From positions 1 to 42,624 of the forward strand of contig CAZLGC010000006.1 in the NCBI GenBank assembly GCA_964559275.1: a DNA stretch of 42,624 nucleotides, given 5' to 3'. Position numbers and translations under genes: made by a program. Below the pieces are notes generated by a model that saw nothing but the letters and a program-made list of their open reading frames with translations, was not told the origin of the DNA and searched no databases. The stretch comes from CAZLGC01 sp964559275 (lineage in GTDB: Bacteria; Patescibacteriota; CALEFQ01). This document shows, one piece after another, positions 32,242-40,093 of the stretch (its first letter is position 1; each line of letters begins with the position of its first letter).

Positions 32242-33969
32242 TCAAACCTGAATTATGACGGGCAGCACCATCGGGCGCCGCTCGGTTTTATTATACAGGA
32301 ATTGGCCGATATCGTCGCGGATTTTATCTTTGAGATAAGAATAGTTGTATTTGGCCCGTTTGTCGCGGTGTTTCTCAATGATTTTCTTGACCTTTTTTCT
32401 GGCTTCCGCCAGCAGTTCCTGGCTCTCGTTTACGTAAACAAAACCGCGGGAAATTATGTCGGGGCTGCTGGCCAGCTTGCCGCGGCTATCCAGGTTAAGG
32501 ACAATTACAAACATACCGTCTTCGGCCAGCTGCTGTCGGTCACGCAAAACAACATGGCTGACATCGCCGACGCCGAGGCCGTCTACCATCACGTAGTTAG
32601 CCGGGACTTTTTTGTTAGTCAGCTTACCCTTGCCGTTAGCAAATTCGATTATCTGGCCGTTAGACGGCAAAATTGTGTTTTCCGGGGGGATCCCTATACT
32701 CTGAGCAAGTTCAACGTTGCGGGCCAAAAGGTAGGTATTGCCTTCCACGGGAATGAAATATTTGGGTTTGAGCAGACGAATCATCAGCTTGATGTCTTCC
32801 TGGCGGGCGTGACCACCGGCGTGGACGTCCATCATTCGGTAATGGATAACGCGAGCACCTTCTCTGACGAGGGTGTCTTTCAGGTATTGAACCGTTCGCT
32901 CATTTCCGGGAACGATTGAAGAAGAGAATAGAACGGTGTCACCCTTTTTGATATTGACCTGGCGATGCTCACCGCTGGCCATGCGCATCAACGCAGCTCG
33001 GGATTCTCCCTGGGCGCCGGTGGCGATAATCAGAACTTTTTCCTTGGGCAAGCGGCGAGTCTGGTCAAGTTCAACCAGGGTGCCCGGCTTCACCTTTATA
33101 TATCCCAGCTTGTGAGCTATCTCTACGTTGGTTTTCATGCTGCGTCCGTCAATTGCCACTCGGCGACCGTATTTTTCGCCCAGCATTATCAGCTGCTTGA
33201 TCCGATTGAGATTAGAAGCGAAGGTGGCGGCAATAATGCGTCCCGGGGCCTTTTCAAAAACTTGTTGCAGGGAAGTGTTAATTCTCTTCTCAGAAATAGA
33301 ATAGCCTTTGGTGTCGGCATCAGTACTGTCGCAAAGCATACAGGTAACGCCTTGTTCTCCCAGCATGGCTATCTTGCCCAGATCCGCTGGCTTGTCTCCG
33401 ACCGGAGAGTAGTCAAACTTCCAGTCGCCGGTATGGACAAAAACCCCTTCCGGAGTCTTGAGGACGACTGCCAGGCTGTCGGGAATATTGTGGTTAACGC
33501 CAAAGAAAGTAATCTCGAAACTGCCTAGTTTTATCTTGTCATCCGGCTTAACTTCTTTAGTGTTAATTTTTTCATGAAATTCCTCCTGACGGCGTTCAAT
33601 AATAGCCTTTGTCAGTTTGGCGGTGTAAATCGGCGGATTACCCAGCCTGGGGGCCAGGTAAGGAATCGCTCCGATATGATCGTAGTGACCATGAGTAATG
33701 ATTATCCCGCGGATATTTTTCTCTTTGCCTTTGAGGTATTCGATATTGGGAATAATATAGTCAATTCCGGGCATATTTTCTTCCGGAAACTGGAATCCCA
33801 TATCAACAATTACAATATCGGAACCGTACTCGAAAACGGTCATATTGCGGCCGACTTCTTCGGTACCGCCGAGCGGAATGATCTTCAATTTGCCACGGCT
33901 GGTGTGTCGGCTTTGAGGCGGAGCTTTCCGCCGAGATTTAGGTTTTGATTGTTTTTTTCTAGGTGTCAT
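32242..33969 (-). CDS. rnj: Ribonuclease J
   Basis: 575-aa MBL/beta-CASP ribonuclease with 5'-exo- and endonuclease activity, the main mRNA decay enzyme where RNase E is absent. A Lys/Arg-rich N-terminal extension (about 1-27) precedes the fold. The metal motif is H93-G-H95-Y-D97-H98, with HTGDWKFDYSP and DSTDAD following. The beta-CASP part includes VHAGGHARQEDIKLMIRLLKPKYFIPVEG. The C-terminal domain (about 450-575) is complete. With rnc and the MBL hydrolase at the window start, this makes three RNA-processing-type enzymes. Confidence 0.95.
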   Translation of the reverse strand: MTPRKKQSKPKSRRKAPPQSRHTSRGKLKIIPLGGTEEVGRNMTVFEYGSDIVIVDMGFQFPEENMPGIDYIIPNIEYLKGKEKNIRGIIITHGHYDHIGAIPYLAPRLGNPPIYTAKLTKAIIERRQEEFHEKINTKEVKPDDKIKLGSFEITFFGVNHNIPDSLAVVLKTPEGVFVHTGDWKFDYSPVGDKPADLGKIAMLGEQGVTCMLCDSTDADTKGYSISEKRINTSLQQVFEKAPGRIIAATFASNLNRIKQLIMLGEKYGRRVAIDGRSMKTNVEIAHKLGYIKVKPGTLVELDQTRRLPKEKVLIIATGAQGESRAALMRMASGEHRQVNIKKGDTVLFSSSIVPGNERTVQYLKDTLVREGARVIHYRMMDVHAGGHARQEDIKLMIRLLKPKYFIPVEGNTYLLARNVELAQSIGIPPENTILPSNGQIIEFANGKGKLTNKKVPANYVMVDGLGVGDVSHVVLRDRQQLAEDGMFVIVLNLDSRGKLASSPDIISRGFVYVNESQELLAEARKKVKKIIEKHRDKRAKYNYSYLKDKIRDDIGQFLYNKTERRPMVLPVIIQV

Positions 33970-34043
33970 TTGATAAATGAAAATTTAAAAATGTAAAATT
34001 AGTTTGCAAAAATTTGCAAAAAAAGTTTGTTTCTTAGTTTTGT

Positions 34044-35726
34044 TTAGTCTTTGTGAACTCGTTGAGTTTTGACATACCACTGGTTCACATCAGTGAAGCG
34101 TTCGGAGGGATTGGTAATGACACCGGTTTCGATGCCCATCACCTTGTCACTGACGGCATAGTGGTATGAAGGAGAGTAGAGGAAAATAGCAATGTGCTCA
34201 TCCAGGAGTTTGGCCTGGAAAGCCTTGTATTTGTCGGCCCGGTCGGTTTCATCCAAAGATGTACGCGCTTCCTCGAGCCAGGTGTCAATTTCATCATCCT
34301 TGGCGCCGGTTAGATTCAAGCCCGGGTCTTCTCGTTGCGATGAATGCCAGAAAGGATAAGGGTCCGGATCGTGTCCGGTTACTTGGCCGAACAAGATAGC
34401 GTCATAATCACGTTCGCGAATCCGGTTCTGGATATCGGCCGGGCTAAGAGATTCCCAGCTGGCGTCAATCCCGACTTTTTTCCAGGATTCGACCAGATAA
34501 TCAGCAATGACCTGGTGCTCGGGGAAATCGGAGACCAGCAGAGTGAAGGAAATTTTCTCGCCGTCTTTCGTTCTGAAACCTTCGCCGTCAACTTCATTCC
34601 AGCCGGCTTCATGCAGCAGGTTGTGGGCCTTTTCGAAATCATATTCCGGGCGTGATAAGTCGGAGCTGAAACCCAGGTAGCCTTCCAGAATTGGCCCGGC
34701 AATCAATTGTCCTCCCGGAGGTAGGAAATCCTTCAGTTCATTTAGATCAATGGAAACATCCATTGCTTCTCTGACTTTTTTGTATTCCAGATCCTCGTTA
34801 TTGGCATAATTTATAAAGACAGCGTTATAGCGGGGAAGTTGAAAATCATACTCACTTAGATCTTCGGTGCTTACTACCGCTTCGGCTGTTTCACTATCGT
34901 AGGGCAGCCCCTCGATTTCCTTCAGGTACAAAGCCTCTGCCAGTTCACCCCGGGTCGGGTAAAAATTCAGGGTAATTTCCTCAATATTCGCCGGACCTCC
35001 GTAGAAATCTTCGTTCTGCTTCAGGGTATACGATTTGATTTCGCCTAGCTTGTCTTTTTTGAATTCAAAGAACTTGTAGGGACCGGTGCCGATAGGTTGC
35101 AGGTTTAGTTCCGTCAAAGGAAAGTTGGCCGGTTCAACCTGTTCCCAAAGGTGTTTTGGCAAAATACCGAAGGTCAGACTAGAAATGAAGGGCGCGTATG
35201 GTTCTTCCAGCCTAAATATAACAGTTCGATCGTCTCCTTTTTCAACAGTTACATTGTCGAAAGAGCTTTTTAGAGGACTTTGCAGATTCGGGTTCTGGAT
35301 GCTCTGCACGGTGTAAACGACATCGTCCGCCTTGAAAGGTTCGCCGTCCTGCCAGGTAATTCCCTTGCGCAGAGTCACCGTCACAGTCAGGCCATCCTCG
35401 GAAATCTCGTATGATTCCGCCAGGTCATTGACCAGTTCGTTCTGTAAGTTGTAATGGAAAAGAGGCGAATAGATTAACGTCACTAGGTCCATATCGACAG
35501 TTCCGGACTGGGCGATGATCGGATTGATGAATTTCGGTTGTCCCAAGACACCTTCCACGTAACTGCCACCGACTTTCGGAACTTCAACAGTGGAATTTAT
35601 ATAATGCTGGTACAGCCAAAAACCGGCCGCCACAATGGCGACGATGGTTAGGAAAATAATCAAGCGCTTTTCCATTTTGGAAAGAACGCGCGGAATTTTT
35701 CTGAAGCTAATTTTAGAATTACTCAT
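34044..35726 (-). CDS. Oligopeptide-type extracytoplasmic solute-binding protein, membrane-anchored
   Basis: 560-aa SBP family 5 (OppA/DppA-like). Instead of a lipobox it has a transmembrane anchor at about 21-40, after a basic MSNSKISFRKIPRVLSKMEKR. Family blocks include GITWQDGEPFKADDVVYTVQ, IGTGPYKFFEF and the late YDAILFGQVTGHDPDPYPFW. It would bind peptides or similar ligands outside the cell. No permease or ATPase subunits lie nearby; the adjacent genes are secG (17 bp upstream) and rnj, so transporter partners must be elsewhere, or the protein has another role. Confidence 0.9.
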   Translation of the reverse strand: MSNSKISFRKIPRVLSKMEKRLIIFLTIVAIVAAGFWLYQHYINSTVEVPKVGGSYVEGVLGQPKFINPIIAQSGTVDMDLVTLIYSPLFHYNLQNELVNDLAESYEISEDGLTVTVTLRKGITWQDGEPFKADDVVYTVQSIQNPNLQSPLKSSFDNVTVEKGDDRTVIFRLEEPYAPFISSLTFGILPKHLWEQVEPANFPLTELNLQPIGTGPYKFFEFKKDKLGEIKSYTLKQNEDFYGGPANIEEITLNFYPTRGELAEALYLKEIEGLPYDSETAEAVVSTEDLSEYDFQLPRYNAVFINYANNEDLEYKKVREAMDVSIDLNELKDFLPPGGQLIAGPILEGYLGFSSDLSRPEYDFEKAHNLLHEAGWNEVDGEGFRTKDGEKISFTLLVSDFPEHQVIADYLVESWKKVGIDASWESLSPADIQNRIRERDYDAILFGQVTGHDPDPYPFWHSSQREDPGLNLTGAKDDEIDTWLEEARTSLDETDRADKYKAFQAKLLDEHIAIFLYSPSYHYAVSDKVMGIETGVITNPSERFTDVNQWYVKTQRVHKD

Positions 35727-35743
35727 AATTCGAAGTCACCTGA

Positions 35744-35959
35744 TTAGGCGAAAACTAGATTCAATAGCGCCGAGGCTAAGAAAGCGACGGCCACGATAAT
35801 GGTGACTATATGGAGAACTTTTTCTGAGCCACGTTTTTGAGTGAAGACAGCACTGTCCCCGCCGAAAACACCGGACAAGCCAGCACCGCGATTTTGAATC
35901 AGTACTAAAATAGTCAGAACAACAGCTAGAACGATGGAGATAATTGCGAATAGAGGCAT
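35744..35959 (-). CDS. secG: Protein-export membrane subunit SecG
   Basis: 71 aa with two membrane segments (about 3-22 and 48-69) joined by the conserved LIQNRGAGLSGVFGGDSAVF loop. SecG assists SecYE during protein export. It is followed after 17 bp by the solute-binding protein and probably cotranscribed with it. Confidence 0.93.
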   Translation of the reverse strand: MPLFAIISIVLAVVLTILVLIQNRGAGLSGVFGGDSAVFTQKRGSEKVLHIVTIIVAVAFLASALLNLVFA

Positions 35960-35963
35960 AATA

Positions 35964-35993
35964 GAACGTAAAATTTAAAGCGCAAAATGTAAA
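35964..35993. repeat. AT-rich dispersed word (copy 1)
   Basis: The spacer contains GAACGTAAAATTTAAAGCGC followed by AAAATGTAAA. The 12-mer AAAGCGCAAAAT (35977-35988) recurs at 38084-38095. Related AT-rich words occur at about 33972-34000 and 24582-24612. Confidence 0.6.
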
Positions 35994-35996
35994 TTG

Positions 35997-36356
35997 CTAA
36001 CGACGACGAATAAAGATTAAGGAAAGTATGAAGTTTAACACACTGATTATAGCTGTTCCCAGAATTCCGGCTAGAATGCCGTTGATCTGGAAACTGGGGA
36101 CCAGCCAAGCGGCCAGGTACAGGATTAGAAAATTTATGATCAGAGGAAACAGTAATCCCAATAGCAGCCAGAGGCAGGGAGCGGTGATGATCTTGAGGAT
36201 GGGCTTGATGAACATATTTAGCAAGCCCAGAATCACGCCGGCTACTACTAATACGCGCCAGTTATTGTGGTAATCGATGCCGCTCACAAACTGCGCTGCT
36301 AGCCACAGCGCGAATATGTTTATGATTAGGCGAAATACCAGTTGTAAAAAAAACAT
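35997..36356 (-). CDS. Phage-holin-family-4-like (YvlD-type) membrane protein
   Basis: 119 aa from the ATG at 36356. The frame is open to a GTG at 36392, but a consensus promoter places the -10 box (36383-36388) inside that extension, so the downstream ATG is the likely start. Four hydrophobic segments are visible, with the conserved VAGVILGLLNMFIKPILKIITAP turn and a second GILAGILGTAIISVLNFIL. The family is widespread in bacteria and not tied to phage. Function unknown. It precedes secG by 37 bp on the same strand. Confidence 0.8.
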   Translation of the reverse strand: MFFLQLVFRLIINIFALWLAAQFVSGIDYHNNWRVLVVAGVILGLLNMFIKPILKIITAPCLWLLLGLLFPLIINFLILYLAAWLVPSFQINGILAGILGTAIISVLNFILSLIFIRRR

Positions 36357-36382
36357 AGGAACAAGCGCTATTAGCAGTAATG

Positions 36383-36411
36383 ATACTATCACGCCAAGTC
36401 CTATATGTCAA
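36383..36411 (-). promoter_or_regulatory. Promoter of the holin-like/secG/SBP/rnj/trpS unit
   Basis: Minus-strand TTGACA (36411-36406), 17-bp spacer, TAGTAT (36388-36383). Predicted start about 36376. All following genes down to trpS are on the same strand with gaps under 75 bp. Confidence 0.7.
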
Positions 36412-36434
36412 CAAAGAAATATTACCTTTTGTAT

Positions 36435-37685
36435 CTAATGAACCCCGGTTCGGTTGCGGGCCTTGCGTTTGTCATTTTGGCGCTGGGTCCGGCGGGCCTG
36501 CCGGGCAGCCTTCCTCTTTTCCTTAGCTTTGCGGGCGGCCATTTTCTTACGATCTTTTCTCGCCTGCTCCTCGGCTCTTTCCGCTTGGACCAATTCTTCC
36601 CAGCTGCCTTCCCAGGTGACATCGTGGTATTTTTCAATACTACGGGCGACACCGGATTGTTCCATGGCCCGGCGTTGGTTCGGATCCTGGCGGTACATTT
36701 CCCACATCAGCCAGAAGGAAGGAGTCTCAATATTTATTTGGCTGCGTTGGCTGGAAGTATATCCCTTGGAGAACATTGAATTTAGTTCCCGGACTCGGTA
36801 GAAGCGGTCAGTCATTCGGGACGGGGGGATGGTTTGTCCCGGACGCCAGGCCCTTATGGTCGGCCCCGGAAATTTGCCTTTGGTGAAGCTGTCCAGCTTG
36901 CCGCTGGTGTACATGAGAAAAACTGCCGGGGGGCATTCGCTGTCAGGCCAGGGGCCGTAATAATCAAATGTCTTACCGTTTGGTAATTGTACAGATCGTT
37001 CCTGGATAGACCAGTCTTTGAAAAGCTCCACGCTGTCACTAATTTCAAATTGGTCTATGGGTGGGCCGTAAGTTTTTTCCCGGCTCCAGCGTCCGCGCAT
37101 ATGTCTCCCTAGTTCATAGTTAACCCCGTCTCTATTTCGGACGATATCTCCTCGCTCTTGCCTAATTGAACCGTCAGAATTGCGCACCGGGGAACCGAGC
37201 ATAATCTCTTTGGCCGCTCGTCTTACCCGGCTCAGTTCCGGGGAGGCTAACCGAAAAAGCTCTTGGAGAGGATAGACCGTTTTACTTTCCCGTTGCTGGT
37301 GACCCTTTTGCCGGTAATCGCTCCCGGCCTCGGCAGTAGGACCGCCGGCCAGGACACCAAGTATGAATCCTAATCCCAAAGCTGCAACCACTTTCTTGCG
37401 GGATTTGGAAAGTTTTTGTAAAAGCGAAGCCCTTTTTTTCTTGTCTGCCGACAAATCGTCCGCCAGTTCGGGGATTGTTTCACCTGCTTGCTTGGCTTCG
37501 GTTTGCACAGCTTCAGCAATGTCTTCGATTGCTTCTCTGGCTTCCGGTTCCTCCATATCAATATCGGGGACAGGCGGGAAGTCTGTCTCTGTTTCAGCTT
37601 TTTCAGATTTTGGAGGCTTGGCGGCTTCTTGTTTCTTCAGACTGTGTTCAAAGAAGGCGTTGGCCTCGGGGCTGAATTTTCTCAT
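36435..37685 (-). CDS. Unrecognised 416-aa membrane-linked protein
   Basis: N-terminal region about 1-85 is acidic and probably disordered. A basic patch (KKKRASLLQKLSKSRKK, about 82-98) precedes a hydrophobic segment (99-115) ending in AEA-G, which could be a transmembrane anchor or an internal signal. The rest (about 120-350) would lie outside the membrane and has a Trp/Tyr-rich core (FDYYGPWPDSECPPAVFLMY). The last about 60 residues are extremely Lys/Arg-rich. No catalytic motif or family recognised. It has a very good promoter (37708-37736). Confidence 0.7.
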   Translation of the reverse strand: MRKFSPEANAFFEHSLKKQEAAKPPKSEKAETETDFPPVPDIDMEEPEAREAIEDIAEAVQTEAKQAGETIPELADDLSADKKKRASLLQKLSKSRKKVVAALGLGFILGVLAGGPTAEAGSDYRQKGHQQRESKTVYPLQELFRLASPELSRVRRAAKEIMLGSPVRNSDGSIRQERGDIVRNRDGVNYELGRHMRGRWSREKTYGPPIDQFEISDSVELFKDWSIQERSVQLPNGKTFDYYGPWPDSECPPAVFLMYTSGKLDSFTKGKFPGPTIRAWRPGQTIPPSRMTDRFYRVRELNSMFSKGYTSSQRSQINIETPSFWLMWEMYRQDPNQRRAMEQSGVARSIEKYHDVTWEGSWEELVQAERAEEQARKDRKKMAARKAKEKRKAARQARRTQRQNDKRKARNRTGVH

Positions 37686-37707
37686 AAAAATATCTTACTT
37701 CTCTTTC

Positions 37708-37736
37708 ATTATAGCGTTTTTTCCGTAAAAAATCAA
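37708..37736 (-). promoter_or_regulatory. Promoter of the 416-aa unknown gene
   Basis: Minus-strand TTGATT (37736-37731), 17-bp spacer, TATAAT (37713-37708). Confidence 0.8.
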
Positions 37737-37754
37737 GGTTTGTGGATACAAGCC

Positions 37755-37783
37755 TTGACTGCTGATATTGATTTCTATAGTAT
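37755..37783 (+). promoter_or_regulatory. Promoter of the 37.8-kb structured ncRNA
   Basis: TTGACT (37755-37760), 17-bp spacer, TAGTAT (37778-37783). Predicted start about 37790, the first base of the outer helix. Confidence 0.7.
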
Positions 37784-37789
37784 ATGCCT

Positions 37790-38077
37790 ACCATCCAGGT
37801 TGACCGCAACCAGGTTCAACTAATCCGACCAGGACACACGTCGGCCAGTGCAGGAGCGAGCTGGCCAGGCTAGGCAATAATCCGGTGTGCCAAGTCCCGT
37901 CGGTTAGGACAGAACTTTGTGTTGTTAGGTTAACCACCCTATGCGGGGATGGTATGGAAGGACAACGAGGAAGAGTCGAAAAGCCAACACCGGATTCGTC
38001 GCCCCCGGGGGAAGCAATATGTCTGCCAGCAGCACTCGCTGCGAAACAACATGTCGCGGAACCCGGTTTTTCCTTTT
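37790..38077 (+). ncRNA. Candidate structured non-coding RNA
   Basis: About 280 nt with many complementary segments. The 5' domain is closed by ACCATCC/GGATGGT (37790-37796 with 37947-37953). Inside it, CCGAC/GTCGG (37825-37829 with 37899-37903), GGAC/GTCC (37832-37835 with 37894-37897), ACAC/GTGT (37836-37839 with 37885-37888) and GGCCAG/CTGGCC (37843-37848 with 37861-37866) stack as one long arm. The 3' domain is closed by ACCGGATTC/GAACCCGGT (37989-37997 with 38059-38067, one A-C mismatch), contains GCAGC/GCTGC with a 4-nt loop (38029-38042), and runs into TTTTTCCTTTT. GC content is above the flanks. Small frames crossing it have no protein-like composition. It is not recognisable as tmRNA, RNase P, SRP or 6S RNA. 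Confidence 0.65.
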
Positions 38078-38110
38078 GAACGCAAAGCGCAAAATTCAAA
38101 ACGTAAAATT
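38078..38110. repeat. AT-rich dispersed word (copy 2)
   Basis: GAACGCAAAGCGCAAAATTC and following AAAACGTAAAATT share the 12-mer AAAGCGCAAAAT (38084-38095) with the spacer upstream of secG. Confidence 0.6.
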
Positions 38111-38146
38111 ATAGTCTGCCGTTCTTCTGCAATGAAGACTTATGAT

Positions 38147-38284
38147 CTAATGTTTTTTCGACTTCTTTTCTATCAGTTTCTTCAGGCCGACAACGCTTTG
38201 ACCGGAGACATTCATTTTCTTACGTCGTTTCTTATCACGGCGTTTTATTTTTGCCTTTGTTTTTTTGGGAAGATGGTTCGCCAT
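38147..38284 (-). CDS. Small basic protein downstream of uvrC
   Basis: 45 aa from the ATG at 38284 (MANHLPKKTKAKIKRRDKKR and so on); a longer reading frame reaches into uvrC but the part upstream of this ATG is not protein-like. About 40 percent of residues are Lys or Arg. It starts 7 bp after the uvrC stop. Similar tiny basic proteins are often annotated as hypothetical in Patescibacteria; composition suggests RNA or ribosome binding (inference). Confidence 0.65.
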   Translation of the reverse strand: MANHLPKKTKAKIKRRDKKRRKKMNVSGQSVVGLKKLIEKKSKKH

Positions 38285-38291
38285 AAAAAAA

Positions 38292-40085
38292 TTACAATTG
38301 TTCAAGGAGATTATCTGTTTTCTTGGGTCCGACGACTTTCTCCAGTTCCTTTCGGGCAGCTTTTTTGATCCCGGCGACGGACCCAAATTTTAGGAGCAAC
38401 TTTTTCCGCGTAGCCGGTCCGATGCCGGTTACTTGGTCCAGCTTGGAGGTGACTGTCTTATTCTTGTAAACTTTGGAATGATAGGTTATCGCAAACCGGT
38501 GCGCTTCGTCGCGCAATTGTTGGAGCAGGTGCAGCGCTGGATCATCTTTGTCAAGCTGCAAAGACTTATTGCGCCCTGGCACGAAAATCTCCTCTTTCCG
38601 TTTAGCCAGGCTTATTATCGGGATATCCTGGCGTCTGGCCGCCAGGCTGCGCTGGGCGGCGTTCAGCTGTGGCTTGCCGCCGTCAATCAGGATCAGGTCC
38701 GGTCGGGGCCATTCGTGGTTGCGGTCGGCAAAGCGCCTGGTCAGGACTTCGCGAATCATAGCCACATCATCCGGGGTGGACTTGGTTCTAATTTTGAATT
38801 TACGATATTCGCTTTTCTGGGATCGCCCGGCGCCGAACACCACCATGGAACCGGTGGCGCTGGTGCCCTGCAAGTTAGAAATGTCATAAGCTTCTATGCG
38901 CCGTGGCGGTTTGGTCAATCCCAGGATTTTTTGCAGCTTCGCCACTGCTTTCTCCGGCTCTATTTCCGCAAGCGCGCGCTGCTTGTCCCAGTACTCGTGG
39001 GCATTTTGGCGACCCAGTGCGATCAGTTTTTTGAACTTGCCGCGCTGCGGAACAACTACGCCGCGCTTTTTGCCCAGCAGTTCATTCAAGAGCTGCTTAG
39101 TGAATTTGTGCTGGCTGATATCTGTTTGTAAATAGATTTGCTGTGGCCGGTTCTTGGTGGTAGCGTAATACAATTCCAAAAATGAACTCATGATATCAGC
39201 GTCCTTGTCATCCGAAGAGAATTCGACCCGGAAGTTTTCCTTGCCGATTAGTTTACCCTGCCGAATCAAGAAAACATTGAAAGCGGCTATCAGGTTCTTT
39301 TTGAAAAAGGAAACGATGTCGAGGTTTTCGTCTTTGGCTGAAATCATTTTCTGCCGGGCGGACAGCTGCTCCAGATCATTGATCTGGTCGCGCAGCCGGG
39401 CGGCTTTCTCAAAATTCTTCCGGATAGACTCCTTTTTCATTTCAGCTCGCAACTCTTTGATAATATTATCTTGTTTTCCCTGTAAAAATTGAACACATTT
39501 ATGGATCGTATTGTCATACTCGGTTTTGTCGGTGGCGCCGATGCAAGGACCGAGGCATAGATTGATATGGTGATTGAGGCAGGGGCGTGAATATAGCTTG
39601 GTCAGATCGTAAGGGATCTCCCGGTTGCAGGTTCGGTAGCGAAAAAGCTTGCGCATCAGTCCCACCGATTGTTTGACTGCCCAGCCGTCAGTGAATGGCC
39701 CGAAATACTGGGCATTTCGGCTCGTATCCTCAATTCGGTGCACGGTATAGATCTTCGGAAAATCCCAGGAGTAATCAATTTTTATGTATTGATAATTTTT
39801 GTCATCCTTGAGACGAATGTTGTATTTGGGGCGGTGTTTTTTAATCAGATTGGTTTCCAGCAGCAGCGCTTCCAGCTCGGTGTCAGTAACAATATGATCA
39901 ATCTCTTTGACCAGCGGCACCATCAGGCGCTTGTCGGCGGTCAGACTTTTGTTTTTGCGGAAATAGCTGGCGACGCGTTTGCGCAGCTGCTTGGCTTTAC
40001 CGACATATAAAATCCGCCCGGCGGCATCTTTCATGATGTAAACGCCGGGAGATAGAGGAAGGTTTTTGTATAGACGTGAAGACAT
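38292..40085 (-). CDS. uvrC: Excinuclease ABC subunit C
   Basis: 597 aa. The N-terminal GIY-YIG nuclease shows GVYIMKD (14-20) and ILYVGK (25-30). The UvrB-binding UVR motif lies at about 200-235 (NFEKAARLRDQINDLEQL). The RNase H-like second nuclease domain has EAYDISNLQGTSATGSMVVF and LILIDGGKPQLNAA. The helix-hairpin-helix end includes QVTGIGPATRKKLLLKFGS. It makes both incisions around a lesion with UvrAB. It starts 8 bp after the lytic transglycosylase stop, and uvrA lies divergently about 1.4 kb away. Confidence 0.96.
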   Translation of the reverse strand: MSSRLYKNLPLSPGVYIMKDAAGRILYVGKAKQLRKRVASYFRKNKSLTADKRLMVPLVKEIDHIVTDTELEALLLETNLIKKHRPKYNIRLKDDKNYQYIKIDYSWDFPKIYTVHRIEDTSRNAQYFGPFTDGWAVKQSVGLMRKLFRYRTCNREIPYDLTKLYSRPCLNHHINLCLGPCIGATDKTEYDNTIHKCVQFLQGKQDNIIKELRAEMKKESIRKNFEKAARLRDQINDLEQLSARQKMISAKDENLDIVSFFKKNLIAAFNVFLIRQGKLIGKENFRVEFSSDDKDADIMSSFLELYYATTKNRPQQIYLQTDISQHKFTKQLLNELLGKKRGVVVPQRGKFKKLIALGRQNAHEYWDKQRALAEIEPEKAVAKLQKILGLTKPPRRIEAYDISNLQGTSATGSMVVFGAGRSQKSEYRKFKIRTKSTPDDVAMIREVLTRRFADRNHEWPRPDLILIDGGKPQLNAAQRSLAARRQDIPIISLAKRKEEIFVPGRNKSLQLDKDDPALHLLQQLRDEAHRFAITYHSKVYKNKTVTSKLDQVTGIGPATRKKLLLKFGSVAGIKKAARKELEKVVGPKKTDNLLEQL

Positions 40086-40093
40086 TTAGGAGT

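Noticed and set aside
36357..36392. GTG start of the holin-like protein
   Set aside because: The promoter -10 box (36383-36388) lies within this extension, so the mRNA begins downstream of it.
37904..37980. RNase P-like words GACAGAAC and GAGGAAGAGTC
   Set aside because: In RNase P RNA the GAGGAAA element comes before ACAGAA; here the order is reversed and neither match is complete.
37985..38000. tmRNA-like GGATTCG
   Set aside because: The rest of the conserved tmRNA 5' end and any CCA-ending acceptor/T arm are missing on both strands.
37885..38079. 64-aa and overlapping longer frames in the 37.8-kb region
   Set aside because: Composition is not protein-like, and the segment is better explained as structured RNA.
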